A DNA stretch of 64,000 nucleotides from Collinsella sp. TF06-26 (GTDB taxonomy: Bacteria > Actinomycetota > Coriobacteriia > Coriobacteriales > Coriobacteriaceae), in the NCBI RefSeq assembly GCF_002232035.1, contig NZ_NKXR01000004.1, positions 62,001 to 126,000 of the forward strand, written 5' to 3'. The notes beneath the pieces are model-generated. The model saw only the letters and a list, made by a program, of their open reading frames with translations, was not told where the DNA came from and did no database searches. The translations under genes and the position numbers were made by a program. Shown here one piece after another: positions 30,557-38,605 of this stretch; positions within the stretch are counted from its first letter, which is position 1; each line of letters begins with the position of its first letter.

Positions 30557-31263
30557 AGATCCTTGCCATAGCAGATACCGAAGAACGATGCCTTTGGGAG
30601 TGCTTTCGCAAGGAGCGCTTTGAGGGTGTCGACCTGATTCTGTCTGCCGGCGATCTGGACCCGGACTATCTTGAGTTTTTGGTCACCGTCATCAACAAAC
30701 CGCTCATCTACGTGCGCGGCAATCACGACGACCGCTACGCACGTCATGCACCGGGCGGATGTATCTGCGTGGAAGACAGCGTGTACACGTACCGAGGGAT
30801 TCGCATTGCGGGCCTTGGCGGGTCCATGCGTTATCGCGACGGCGCCAACATGTACACCGAACGCGAGATGTCCAAGCGCATGCGCAAGCTGTCGCGTAAG
30901 GTTAGGATGGTCGGCGGGTGCGACATTCTGCTTACCCATGCACCCGCCGCCGGCATGGGTGATCTGGACGATCTGCCGCATCGAGGGTTTGAGTGCTTTA
31001 ACACGGCGCTTGAGTCCTGGGGGGCCGACTACATGGTGCATGGGCATGTACATCGAAGCTACGGTAACAATTTTCAGCGCGAGCGGCAGCATGTGTGTGG
31101 AACGACGATCATCAACGCCTGCGGCTATACGCAGTTTGAGCTGGACGAAGCGCGCTACCCCATCCGTGGCTGGCAGGCAGCCTGGCTCAACTCGCAAACC
31201 ATGCGCCGCGAGCTCAAACGCCACGAGGCCATCGAGTCCTCAACAGCCAGAACACCCTGGTGA
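30553..31263 (+). CDS. Calcineurin-like metallophosphoesterase
   Basis: A 236-residue phosphoesterase. Metal-site motifs: GD at 33-34, GNHDD at 56-60, H129 in LLTHAPAAG, and GHVH at 163-166. The first motif, normally D-x-H, reads ADTEE (D8-T-E10), so a glutamate stands where a histidine usually binds metal. The rest (GLGGSMRY, LPHRGFECF) is well kept. ATGA overlap with the upstream sensor-like gene indicates coupling. Substrate unknown; cyclic or simple phosphodiesters are likely. Confidence 0.8.
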   Translation: MKILAIADTEERCLWECFRKERFEGVDLILSAGDLDPDYLEFLVTVINKPLIYVRGNHDDRYARHAPGGCICVEDSVYTYRGIRIAGLGGSMRYRDGANMYTEREMSKRMRKLSRKVRMVGGCDILLTHAPAAGMGDLDDLPHRGFECFNTALESWGADYMVHGHVHRSYGNNFQRERQHVCGTTIINACGYTQFELDEARYPIRGWQAAWLNSQTMRRELKRHEAIESSTARTPW

Positions 31264-31300
31264 CCAACACGAAGGTGCCTGTCCCCTTTGAGGTGGTTTT
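31264..31300. repeat. Degenerate inverted copy of the mscS-end hairpin
   Basis: AAGGTGCCTGTCCCCTTTG at 31272-31290, then AGGTGGTTTT, is the reverse complement of the 28545-28583 element with a decayed left arm. Immediately follows the metallophosphoesterase stop. Confidence 0.6.
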
Positions 31301-31311
31301 GACGCGATAGC

Positions 31312-31350
31312 AAGAGACCCGGTCCTGCACGAGGCAGAACCGGGTCTCTT
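31312..31350. terminator. Bidirectional terminator between the phosphoesterase gene and rplA
   Basis: Perfect 12-bp stem AAGAGACCCGGT / ACCGGGTCTCTT with a 15-nt loop between convergent genes. Confidence 0.8.
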
Positions 31351-31386
31351 TAGCAATGCTTGCTTTGCTCAGGCAGTAACTGTTAG

Positions 31387-32094
31387 TTACTCAGCCAGGA
31401 AGTCGCGCTGGATAGCGGGATCGACCTTGACGCCAGGGCCCATGGTGGAAGACACGGAGATGGACTTGACGTACTTGCCCTTAGCAGAAGAGGGCTTGAC
31501 GCGCAGGATCTCGGTGTACAGGGCAGCGTAGTTCTCGACGAGCTGCTGCTCAGAGAAGGACTTCTTGCCCAGGGGCACGTGGCAGATGCCGTAGCGGTCG
31601 GCGCGGTACTCAACGCGGCCAGCCTTGAGCTCGGAGACCATCTTGGCGACGTCCATGGTCACGGTGCCGAGCTTGGGGTTCGGCATGAGGCCACGGGGAC
31701 CGAGGATCTTACCAATGCGGCCAACCTTGGCCATCATGTTCGGCGTAGCGATAGCAGCGTCGAAGTTGATCTCGCCCTTCTGGATCTGGGCGACGAGCTC
31801 GTCGGAACCGATGATGTCGGCGCCGGCAGCCTCGGCCTCGCGGGCCTTCTCGCCCTCGGCGAAGACAGCAACACGAACGGTCTTGCCGGTGCCGTGGGGC
31901 AGGGAGATGGAACCACGGATGTTCTGGTCAGCCTTACGAGTATCGATGCCCAGACGGAAGTGGGCCTCGACGGTCTCGTCGAACTTGGCGGTGTCGAGCT
32001 CCTTAATGAGCTTGGCAGCCTGAAGGGGGGTGTAGAGCGTGGCGCGGTCGATCTTCTCGGCAGCGGCGTTATAGCTCTTACCATGCTTAGCCAT
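31387..32094 (-). CDS. rplA: 50S ribosomal protein L1
   Basis: 235-residue L1 stalk protein, binds 23S rRNA and, in the family, its own mRNA. Start [16 protein letters not shown] at ATG 32094 is 8 nt from AGGAGG; another ATG 6 nt upstream is too close. Core motifs [21 protein letters not shown] and the GKKSF region are intact. It is last in the rpmG-secE-nusG-rplK-rplA run; the expected next gene rplJ is 22 kb away. Confidence 0.97.
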   Translation of the reverse strand: MAKHGKSYNAAAEKIDRATLYTPLQAAKLIKELDTAKFDETVEAHFRLGIDTRKADQNIRGSISLPHGTGKTVRVAVFAEGEKAREAEAAGADIIGSDELVAQIQKGEINFDAAIATPNMMAKVGRIGKILGPRGLMPNPKLGTVTMDVAKMVSELKAGRVEYRADRYGICHVPLGKKSFSEQQLVENYAALYTEILRVKPSSAKGKYVKSISVSSTMGPGVKVDPAIQRDFLAE

Positions 32095-32211
32095 GTGCAT
32101 TACCTCCTGTGGTTAAACGGGCGTGAGCCCTCCCACATCGTATCGTGTGCCCTATTGCACACATATAACGGTCGCCCCGGTCGGAGCACCCGTCATTACC
32201 TAAAGAAATCG

Positions 32212-32640
32212 CTACTCAGCGATGGTGACGCCCATGGAACGGGCGGTACCGGCGATGATCTTCTTGGCGGCGTCAATGTCGTTGGCATTGAGGTCCGGCA
32301 TCTTGATCTCGGCGATCTTGGTGAGCTGCTCCTGAGAGAGCTGACCAACCTTGTCGGCCTGAGGCTTAGCGGAACCAGACTTGAGGTTCAGCTCCTTCTT
32401 GATGAGGTGAGCCGCCGGCGGGGTCTTGGTGATGAAGGAGAAGGACTTGTCCTCGTAGACAGAGATCTCAACGGGGATGATGTCGCCCTTCTTGTCCTGC
32501 GTCTCGGCGTTAAAGGCCTGGCAGAACTGCATGATGTTCACGCCAGCAGCGCCCAGGGCGGGGCCGACGGGAGGAGCGGGGTTAGCTGCACCAGCAGGAA
32601 TCTGGAGCTTAATGACGTTGGCAACCTTCTTCTCAGCCAT
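32212..32640 (-). CDS. rplK: 50S ribosomal protein L11
   Basis: 142-residue L11 of the GTPase centre. [30 protein letters not shown] is the classic opening with the proline-rich hinge, and the C-terminal RNA-binding domain ends [11 protein letters not shown] at 32640 is chosen; the upstream ATG abuts the AAAGGA site. Lies 117 nt upstream of rplA. Confidence 0.97.
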   Translation of the reverse strand: MAEKKVANVIKLQIPAGAANPAPPVGPALGAAGVNIMQFCQAFNAETQDKKGDIIPVEISVYEDKSFSFITKTPPAAHLIKKELNLKSGSAKPQADKVGQLSQEQLTKIAEIKMPDLNANDIDAAKKIIAGTARSMGVTIAE

Positions 32641-32760
32641 GGTCATTCCTTTCGAATCACGAGTGTGAAGTACTTGCTATATCGTAAGCACGCACGTGTT
32701 AGAAGCACTCCTGAGATGAGCAGTCACAGAAGAAGCACGCTCGCGCGAACGGACGAAAAC

Positions 32761-33297
32761 TTAAGCGATGACAGCGACCTGGTTAAAGTCGAGCTCGACC
32801 GGCGTCTCGCGGCCAAAGATCATCAGCGTGACCTTGAGCTTGCCAGCCTCGGTGTTAACCTCGGAGACCTTGCCATCAAAGTCGGTAAGCGGGCCATCGG
32901 TGACGCGGACGGACGTGCCGACCTGAATATCAACCGAGGTGCGCTTGGGCGAATCGCCCTTACCGGGACGACGAGTCATCTTGTTGTACTCGTCGCGGGA
33001 AAGCGGAGCGGGCTTGCCGTTGCCGCCCAGGAAACCGGTGACGCCAGGCGTGTTACGAACGCACGTCCAAGCATCGTCATCCATCTCCATGCGGACCAGG
33101 ACATAACCCGGGAAGATCTTGGAATCCTTGGTCTCACGCTTGCCACCCTCTTTAATCTCGGTGACGCGCTCCATAGGAATCTCGATATCAAAGATACGGT
33201 CCTGCATGCCCATAGTCTCGATGCGATGCTCGAGATCGGACTTAACGCGGTTCTCGTATCCAGAGTAAGTGTGAACGACGTACCAACGCTTAGACAT
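32761..33297 (-). CDS. nusG: Transcription termination/antitermination factor NusG
   Basis: 178 residues with the NGN domain (KRWYVVHTYSGYENRVKSDLEHR, IFPGYVLVRMEMDD) and C-terminal KOW domain (VRVTDGPLTDFDGKVSEVN). Couples RNA polymerase to Rho or the ribosome. Starts 3 nt after secE, whose last codons supply its GAGGGG ribosome site. Confidence 0.97.
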   Translation of the reverse strand: MSKRWYVVHTYSGYENRVKSDLEHRIETMGMQDRIFDIEIPMERVTEIKEGGKRETKDSKIFPGYVLVRMEMDDDAWTCVRNTPGVTGFLGGNGKPAPLSRDEYNKMTRRPGKGDSPKRTSVDIQVGTSVRVTDGPLTDFDGKVSEVNTEAGKLKVTLMIFGRETPVELDFNQVAVIA

Positions 33298-33300
33298 GGT

Positions 33301-33639
33301 TTAGCCCCTCAATCCAGAGAACAGAGCAAGAGCCTCGCCAAAGCCAGCATCGAGCAGAGCGATGACGACGCCGACGACGATCAGAGAAGCGCAAACGACG
33401 ACCGAGTAGTTCACGAGCTCCTTCTTATCGGGCCACGTCACACGCTTCATCTCGGACTTCACCGAAGCGAAATACTTCTTGGTGCGGGCGAAGAAACCAG
33501 GCTTCTCGTTCTTCTTAGACTTCGCAGCCTTCTCGCTCTTCTTGGCAACGGCCTTCTTGGCCTCAACCTTGGAGTTGGCGGCAGCGTTGTTGGCAGGCGC
33601 CTGCTGCTGTGCCTTCTTCTTGTTCTTCTTGTTGGCCAT
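33301..33639 (-). CDS. secE: Preprotein translocase subunit SecE
   Basis: 112 residues: a Lys/Ala-rich N-terminal extension of about 55 residues, the amphipathic SecE helix (SVKSEMKRVTWPDKKEL), and one membrane segment (YSVVVCASLIVVGVVIALL). Part of SecYEG. Confidence 0.95.
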   Translation of the reverse strand: MANKKNKKKAQQQAPANNAAANSKVEAKKAVAKKSEKAAKSKKNEKPGFFARTKKYFASVKSEMKRVTWPDKKELVNYSVVVCASLIVVGVVIALLDAGFGEALALFSGLRG

Positions 33640-33715
33640 TTGGGTTACCTCCGCGCAATGCGCTTATACATGAGTAAACCGTAAGCCCCCAAGTGGGAGC
33701 TTACGGAATAATGAC

Positions 33716-33791
33716 TGGCACGCCAGGAAGGACTCGAACCCTCAACACTCGGTTTTGGAGACCGATGCTCTACCAATTGAACTACTGGCGT
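33716..33791 (-). tRNA. tRNA-Trp (CCA anticodon)
   Basis: Folds with acceptor ACGCCAG/CTGGCGT, anticodon loop centred on CCA, T-arm GGGTTCGAGTCC, and encoded 3' CCA. Located between rpmG and secE, as in many Gram-positives. Confidence 0.96.
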
Positions 33792-33804
33792 ATATGACTA
33801 AAGA

Positions 33805-33954
33805 CTAGCGAGTCTCTTTGTGCAGCGTGTGGTGACGGCACCAGGGGCAATACTTCTTGATCTCCATACGATCAGGCATGGTCGACTTGTTCTTGGTGGT
33901 CGTATAGTTGCGGCGCTTGCACTCAGTGCACGCAAGAGTAACTAGAGTACGCAT
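33805..33954 (-). CDS. rpmG: 50S ribosomal protein L33
   Basis: 49-residue zinc-ribbon ribosomal protein, [20 protein letters not shown], with two cysteine pairs (CTEC and CPWC), so it is the zinc-binding C+ form. It is first of the rpmG-tRNA-Trp-secE-nusG operon. Too short for most open-frame listings. Confidence 0.95.
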   Translation of the reverse strand: MRTLVTLACTECKRRNYTTTKNKSTMPDRMEIKKYCPWCRHHTLHKETR

Positions 33955-33999
33955 GTATCCTGAACCTTTCATTTCCGCCCCGTACGGGCACGAGTTGTT

Positions 34000-34029
34000 A
34001 CTTTATCAGCTCCACGTAAGTGCTGTCAA
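34000..34029 (-). promoter_or_regulatory. Promoter of the rpmG-secE-nusG operon
   Basis: Perfect TTGACA (34029-34024) and TAAAGT (34005-34000), spacer 18 nt, about 40 nt before rpmG. Confidence 0.75.
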
Positions 34030-34174
34030 TGAAAACCTCGAGTCAATTGGTTCTCGGTGGATCCATTCATATTTGGAACACATCAATGAAGCCATCGAGA
34101 TCTAATCGACGGTGCATCCAGGACCATTATCGATCCTCTCGACACCAGCAACGGCTCAATATCCATTGCAGAAA

Positions 34175-34206
34175 AGAACCCGGCACCCAAATAAGTGCCG
34201 GGTTCT
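34175..34206 (-). terminator. Terminator of tuf
   Basis: Minus-strand stem AGAACCCGGCAC / GTGCCGGGTTCT with T-rich tail, 28 nt after the tuf stop. Confidence 0.9.
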
Positions 34207-34233
34207 CTAAGTCAGCTATATCAAAGAGCTAAT

Positions 34234-35424
34234 TTACTCAATGATCGTGGAGACGATGCCCGAACCGACGGTGTGGCCACCCTCGCGGATAGCGAAGCGC
34301 AGGCCCTCCTCCATGGCGATCGGGTGGATGAGGTCGCCCTCGATGGTGATGTGGTCACCAGGCATAGCCATCTCGGTGCCCTCGGGGAGCTTGACCGTAC
34401 CGGTAACGTCGGTGGTACGGAAGTAGAACTGAGGACGATAACCATCGAAGAACGGGGTATGACGGCCGCCCTCCTCCTTGGTCAGAACGTAGATCTCACC
34501 GGTGAACTTGGTGTGCGGGGTAACCGAACCGGGCTTGCAGAGAACCTGGCCGCGCTCGATGTCCTCGCGCTTGATGCCGCGGAGCAGCAGACCGACGTTG
34601 TCGCCAGCCTCGCAGAAGTCCATGGACTTACGGAACATCTCGATACCGGTAACGACGGTGTTCTGGGTATCCTTGATGCCGACGATCTCGACGGGCTCGT
34701 TGAGCTTGAGCTCACCGCGCTCGACACGGCCGGTAGCAACGGTACCACGGCCGGAGATGGTCATAACGTCCTCAACGGCCATCAGGAACGGAAGGTCGTT
34801 GTTACGAGCAGGCGTCGGGATGTACTCGTCGACGGCGTTCATGAGCTCGCGGATAGCGTCCATCCACTTGGCGTCACCCTCGAGAGCGCCCAGAGCGGAA
34901 CCACGGATGACGGGGATGTCGTCGCCGGGGAAATCGTACTCGGAGAGGAGCTCACGGGTCTCCATCTCGACGAGGTCGATAAGCTCGTCATCGTCGACCA
35001 TGTCGCACTTGTTCAGGAAGACGACGATGTAGGGAACGCCGACCTGACGGGCGAGCAGGATGTGCTCGCGAGTCTGAGCCATGGGGCCGTCGGTAGCAGC
35101 GATGACCAGGATAGCGCCGTCCATCTGAGCAGCGCCGGAGATCATGTTCTTGACGTAGTCAGCGTGGCCCGGGCAGTCAACGTGAGCGTAGTGACGGGAA
35201 GCGGTCTCGTACTCGACGTGGGAGACGGAGATCGTAATGCCGCGCTCGCGCTCCTCGGGAGCCTTGTCGATGTTCTCGAACGCAGTGAAGTCAGCCTTGC
35301 AGCCCTCGGTCTCGGAGAGAACCTTGGTGATGGCAGCGGTCAGCGTGGTCTTGCCGTGATCGACGTGACCAATGGTGCCGATGTTAACATGCGGCTTAGT
35401 GCGCTCAAACTTCTCTTTGGCCAT
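34234..35424 (-). CDS. tuf: Elongation factor Tu
   Basis: 396-residue GTPase delivering aminoacyl-tRNA to the ribosome. G1 GHVDHGKT, G3 DCPGHADY, G4 NKCDMVDD. Ribosome site GAGGAGG. Placed upstream of rpmG and downstream of a tRNA run, without fusA or rpsG/rpsL next to it. Confidence 0.98.
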   Translation of the reverse strand: MAKEKFERTKPHVNIGTIGHVDHGKTTLTAAITKVLSETEGCKADFTAFENIDKAPEERERGITISVSHVEYETASRHYAHVDCPGHADYVKNMISGAAQMDGAILVIAATDGPMAQTREHILLARQVGVPYIVVFLNKCDMVDDDELIDLVEMETRELLSEYDFPGDDIPVIRGSALGALEGDAKWMDAIRELMNAVDEYIPTPARNNDLPFLMAVEDVMTISGRGTVATGRVERGELKLNEPVEIVGIKDTQNTVVTGIEMFRKSMDFCEAGDNVGLLLRGIKREDIERGQVLCKPGSVTPHTKFTGEIYVLTKEEGGRHTPFFDGYRPQFYFRTTDVTGTVKLPEGTEMAMPGDHITIEGDLIHPIAMEEGLRFAIREGGHTVGSGIVSTIIE

Positions 35425-35520
35425 AAAGCCCTCCTCTTAACAGGTCGTCCCCGGACGGGACTTTGCCTTTATACCATAGTGGCCTCTCAACATATTATTG
35501 AGAAGCCACCGTGTTACCTA

Positions 35521-35597
35521 TGGTAGCGGTGACTGGATTCGAACCAGTGACGCCACGGGTATGAACCGTGTGCTCTAACCAACTGAGCTACACCGCC
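35521..35597 (-). tRNA. tRNA-Met (CAT), elongator type
   Basis: Acceptor GGCGGTG/CACCGCT, D-arm GCTCAGTTGGTTAGAGC, anticodon loop TTCATAC, 3' CCA encoded. The first acceptor pair is G-T and the sequence lacks initiator features. A 12-bp inverted repeat (GTGGCCTCTCAA / TTGAGAAGCCAC, about 35479-35509) lies between it and tuf. Confidence 0.95.
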
Positions 35598-35600
35598 GGA

Positions 35601-35676
35601 TGGAGCCTGCAACCAGACTTGAACTGGTGACCTCTTCGTTACCAACGAAGTGCTCTACCGACTGAGCTATACAGGC
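35601..35676 (-). tRNA. tRNA-Thr (GGT)
   Basis: Acceptor GCCTGTA/TGCAGGC, anticodon loop TTGGTAA, encoded CCA. 3 nt from tRNA-Met, so the tRNAs are processed from one transcript. Confidence 0.95.
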
Positions 35677-35686
35677 ACTTGACGGG

Positions 35687-35768
35687 TGGGAGCTATAGGA
35701 TTCGAACCTATGTAGGCAGAGCCAACGGGTTTACAGCCCGTCCCCATTAACCACTCGGGCAAACTCCC
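35687..35768 (-). tRNA. tRNA-Tyr (GTA)
   Basis: Type II tRNA with long variable arm; acceptor GGGAGTT/AGCTCCC, anticodon loop CTGTAAA. The 3' end reads ACCC, so CCA is not encoded, unlike its neighbours. Confidence 0.93.
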
Positions 35769-36076
35769 AATCGTTCAAGTATCCGCAGGTCCTTTGGTCT
35801 TTTGGACCGCCGCCCCCGCGAACGAAAAAGATAATACGATGCAACCTTGGGGGCTGTCAACGAAAACCTCTAGATACACGGTTCCGGGCGTATCTATATA
35901 GCCGTGACCTGCGGTTTTATTGAGTTTGATTATGTGGAGTGATGAATTTGGCAATGCCGGCGTCATTTCCCAAGGGAACACTTTGGCGTAATGGAGTATG
36001 TCTGCAGTCTCGACCCTCGATAACGGATCCCTTGCGCTTATTACATAGGTCGTGATCGGGCTTCACCGGCACAATC

Positions 36077-36220
36077 GAGCGTGGATTTTCTCCCGTTTGA
36101 CATCGAGCGTGGATAATCTCCCACTTTTGGCGTGTTTCTGAGGCCAAAGTGGCAGATTATCCACGCTCATTCTCCAGGCGGGAGATTTTCCACTCTCGTG
36201 TGTCCGAAAATCCTCGCTCG
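36077..36220. repeat. Nested GAGCGTGGAT palindrome cluster, copy 1
   Basis: Inner inverted repeat 36105-36131 / 36143-36168, starting GAGCGTGGATAATCTCCCAC, pairs at nearly every base. It is nested in an outer pair 36077-36095 / 36179-36198 (GAGCGTGGATTTTCTCCCG). A further unit at 36200-36220 is the complement of GAGCGAGGATTTTCGGACAC. Close relatives lie at 49770-49863. No coding content. The flanking gap 35769-36076 holds no gene. Confidence 0.85.
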
Positions 36221-36251
36221 ATGACGATGACCAACCTCACCCTGGCTTCTG

Positions 36252-36479
36252 TCTCGATCTGTAACAGTAAGAGGGTTATTCCTCCTCTATCTGTTACAGA
36301 TCGAGATGTTTCCCTGGCGGCTTGTCTGTTTATCTAAATCTATAACAGCAAGAACGGCTTTCAGCCTCTTCGTGTTACAGATCGAGATGTTATCGGCCGT
36401 CCCTTGGCAATGTCTCGATCTGTAACTATAAGGAGGGTCTTCAGCCCACTCGTGTTACGGATCAAGACAAACCTGAAGC
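36252..36479. repeat. Three consecutive CTCGATCTGTAAC hairpins
   Basis: Unit A 36252-36306 has perfect 16-bp arms (TCTCGATCTGTAACAG). Unit B (about 36335-36388) and unit C (36412-36479) have the same arms with mismatches and different loops. The loops share AGGAGGGT/TTCAGCC-like text. They fill the gap between the tRNA-Tyr and tRNA-Thr(TGT) genes. Confidence 0.8.
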
Positions 36480-36522
36480 TTGGTTGGCGCCAAACACGCT
36501 GACTTATCGACATAAATAGAAA

Positions 36523-36553
36523 CGGGCCCTGTCCCTCGGGGGGACAGGGCCCG
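36523..36553 (-). terminator. Terminator of tRNA-Thr(TGT)
   Basis: Perfect 13-bp stem CGGGCCCTGTCCC / GGGACAGGGCCCG, followed on the minus strand by TTTCTATTT. Confidence 0.88.
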
Positions 36554-36562
36554 AAACTCTCA

Positions 36563-36637
36563 TGGAGCCAGTGACAGGAATCGAACCTGCAACCCACTGA
36601 TTACAAATCAGTTGCGCTACCGTTGCGCCACACTGGC
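36563..36637 (-). tRNA. tRNA-Thr (TGT)
   Basis: Acceptor GCCAGTG/CACTGGC, anticodon loop TTTGTAA, T-arm CAGGTTCGATTCCTG, CCA encoded. Confidence 0.95.
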
Positions 36638-36721
36638 ACACTTGGCGCTTTCGCGCGAAGCCAGTTAAGAATAAAGGAATTGCGGACGAGGCGCAACAGA
36701 CCCTTCGACCGACCATATCTC

Positions 36722-36822
36722 AAAACTATTCGTCAGAACGAATAGTTTTATCCGTTCGCCAAAACCAAAAACTATTCGTTTTGGCGACGGCAACCCACAG
36801 TCCGTTGATTACAAATCAACGG
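36722..36822. repeat. Hairpins and a tRNA-Thr anticodon-arm remnant
   Basis: AAAACTATTCGT occurs as an inverted pair (36722-36733 / 36738-36749) and its core AAAACTATTCG once more at 36767-36777, itself enclosed by CCGTTCGCCAAAA / TTTTGGCGACGG (36752-36764 / 36779-36790). Next comes GCAACCCAC (36790-36798) and TGATTACAAATCA (36806-36818), both identical to pieces of the tRNA-Thr(TGT) gene 170 bp away but separated by extra bases. Confidence 0.65.
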
Positions 36823-36860
36823 GCCGGCCAATTGGGAAACGGGTCTCTACAGATACTCCC

Positions 36861-37538
36861 CTACCTCCCGCGGAGGGCCTTGAGCTTGGCCAGGGCATCG
36901 GGGCTCAGGCGACTGCCCAGAGTCATCTTGATCTGCGGAGCTTCCTCTGCCTCGTGAACGTCGTTATCGATCTGTTTGATCTCGTCCACCAGCATGCGGC
37001 TCGAGATGCGCGTGACGCCCTTGCCCATGACGACGGCCTGGATCGTGCCGTCACTCGATACCACGGAGCACGCGCGGCCTTCCTCGCGTGCCTCGATGCA
37101 GAGCTTCTGCACCACGGTATCGGCAGAGACGCCCGTCGGCGAGAACTCGATGCGCACGCCGCGAGCCGGTAGGTTGGGGCGCTCGTTGGAGATGTTGCCC
37201 GCGCCGTCGAACACGATCACGGCCTCGTAACGGCCCTGGGCAAACGCCGCGACATCGTTGATAAGCGCAGTACGAGCCATATCGTGGACGTCGCTGGAAT
37301 ATGGATCGTCGGAATGGTCGTAGACGAGCTTTTCGTAGCGCGGCGTGCAGTGGATCACGTTGTAGCCGTCGACCACCAGCAGCTCGGGCTTATTGGAGTG
37401 CACCGTCGAGACCGGGTCGGCGATGGCCTGCGCAAACGCATTGCCGCCCACGCCATAGGTCGCGGCCGAAACAATCGGCTTGGCCGAGCCTTCGCCAAAG
37501 CGCTTGGCCTTGGACTTGGCGCGGTTCTTCTTGGACAT
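36861..37538 (-). CDS. yacP: NYN-domain RNase-like protein (YacP/Rae1 family)
   Basis: 225 residues; a Lys/Arg-rich N-terminus (about 50 aa) then a PIN-like NYN domain: LLVVDGYNVIH (metal-binding Asp/Asn), VIVFDGAGN, SADTVVQKL, VVSSDGTIQ. The family includes B. subtilis Rae1, a ribosome-associated mRNA endonuclease. The order cysS-rlmB-yacP matches Bacillus. 3-nt gap to rlmB, whose last codons provide the ribosome site. Confidence 0.88.
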   Translation of the reverse strand: MSKKNRAKSKAKRFGEGSAKPIVSAATYGVGGNAFAQAIADPVSTVHSNKPELLVVDGYNVIHCTPRYEKLVYDHSDDPYSSDVHDMARTALINDVAAFAQGRYEAVIVFDGAGNISNERPNLPARGVRIEFSPTGVSADTVVQKLCIEAREEGRACSVVSSDGTIQAVVMGKGVTRISSRMLVDEIKQIDNDVHEAEEAPQIKMTLGSRLSPDALAKLKALRGR

Positions 37539-37541
37539 GCG

Positions 37542-38462
37542 CTACTCCTCCCCCATGAGCTCGCCGGCATTGCGGCGCAGCCACTCAAAGCACAGCGCGG
37601 TGGTCGCCTGGGCCACATTGAGACTCTCGGTCATGCCGCGCTGGGGAAGCTTGGTCAAAAAGTCGCATTTCTCGAGCACCAGGCGCGAGATGCCGTCGCC
37701 CTCGGAGCCCATGACGAGCGCAACGCGGCCCTCGAAGGGAGCATCCCAGCAACTGCCCTCGGCGTGCTCGGAAGCACCGCCCACCCAAAAGCTGGCGGCC
37801 TTGAGGTCGTCAAGCGCTCGGGCGATATTGGGAACCTGCGCGATGGGCAGGTGCATGACGGCACCAGCGGAGGTTTTGTAGCTGCCCACGGTCACACCGG
37901 CGGCGCGCTTGTTGGCAATGATGACGCCCGCTGCGCCCACGACCTCGGCAGAGCGCACGATCGCACCAAAATTGCCATCGTCGGTCACATGGTCGAGCAC
38001 GACGACGAGCGCCGGTCCTTCACCCGCGCGATCGAGGATATCGGCGACATCAGCATAGGGGAAATTGCCCACCTCGAGCGCAATGCCCTGGTGAGCGCCA
38101 TGGCTCGACAGCGCATCGAGCTGCGTGCGCGGCACATACTTAATGCGGACGTCCGCGGCGTTGAGGTCGTCGACCAGACGCGACAAGGCGGCATCGCGCT
38201 CCCCGCCCTCGGCGATGAGCGCGCACTTGACGGGAAAGCCGGTACGCAGTGCCTCGGCGGCAGCACGACGACCTTCGATAAACTCGCCCTTGGGAACCTG
38301 AACGTTGTCACGGTTGCGATCTCGCTGCGAACGCGCAGCCTGGGCTTGGGAGCGCTCGCGCTGGCCCTTGGGAGTGGCAGCGCGGTCGTTGCGGCGAATC
38401 GGACGCGAGCCAGAAGCAGCCTGCTTGCCTCCACGCGGTGCACGTTTGCGATTGTCGGCCAT
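37542..38462 (-). CDS. rlmB: 23S rRNA (guanosine-2'-O-)-methyltransferase, TrmH/SpoU family
   Basis: 306 residues. After a basic, disordered N-terminus (about 55 aa), the substrate-binding domain (FIEGRRAAAEALRTG) and SPOUT domain follow, with VLDHVTDDGNFGAIVRSAE, VMGSEGDGIS and SLNVAQATTALCFEW, the three knot motifs. Uses AdoMet. RNA target inferred from family. Confidence 0.9.
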   Translation of the reverse strand: MADNRKRAPRGGKQAASGSRPIRRNDRAATPKGQRERSQAQAARSQRDRNRDNVQVPKGEFIEGRRAAAEALRTGFPVKCALIAEGGERDAALSRLVDDLNAADVRIKYVPRTQLDALSSHGAHQGIALEVGNFPYADVADILDRAGEGPALVVVLDHVTDDGNFGAIVRSAEVVGAAGVIIANKRAAGVTVGSYKTSAGAVMHLPIAQVPNIARALDDLKAASFWVGGASEHAEGSCWDAPFEGRVALVMGSEGDGISRLVLEKCDFLTKLPQRGMTESLNVAQATTALCFEWLRRNAGELMGEE

Positions 38463-38605
38463 AAAACGGCCTCCTTAAATAGATAACGAACAAGAATCGA
38501 CCGTCCGAGCCACGGCACCTTGCCTTTCAATCGTTGGGCATGACCACCAGGTCTATGCCCTCCTCTTTCAAGGCAATCTGCCGCACCTCGAACGGTCGAC
38601 AAATA

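Noticed and set aside
31579-33684. Plus-strand open frame of about 700 codons opposite rplA, rplK, nusG and secE
   Set aside because: Antisense shadow spanning several certain genes and their gaps; no ribosome site or domain.
36252-36479. CRISPR array
   Set aside because: Units are self-complementary hairpins of unequal length with diverged arms, without regular spacers, and no cas genes are present.
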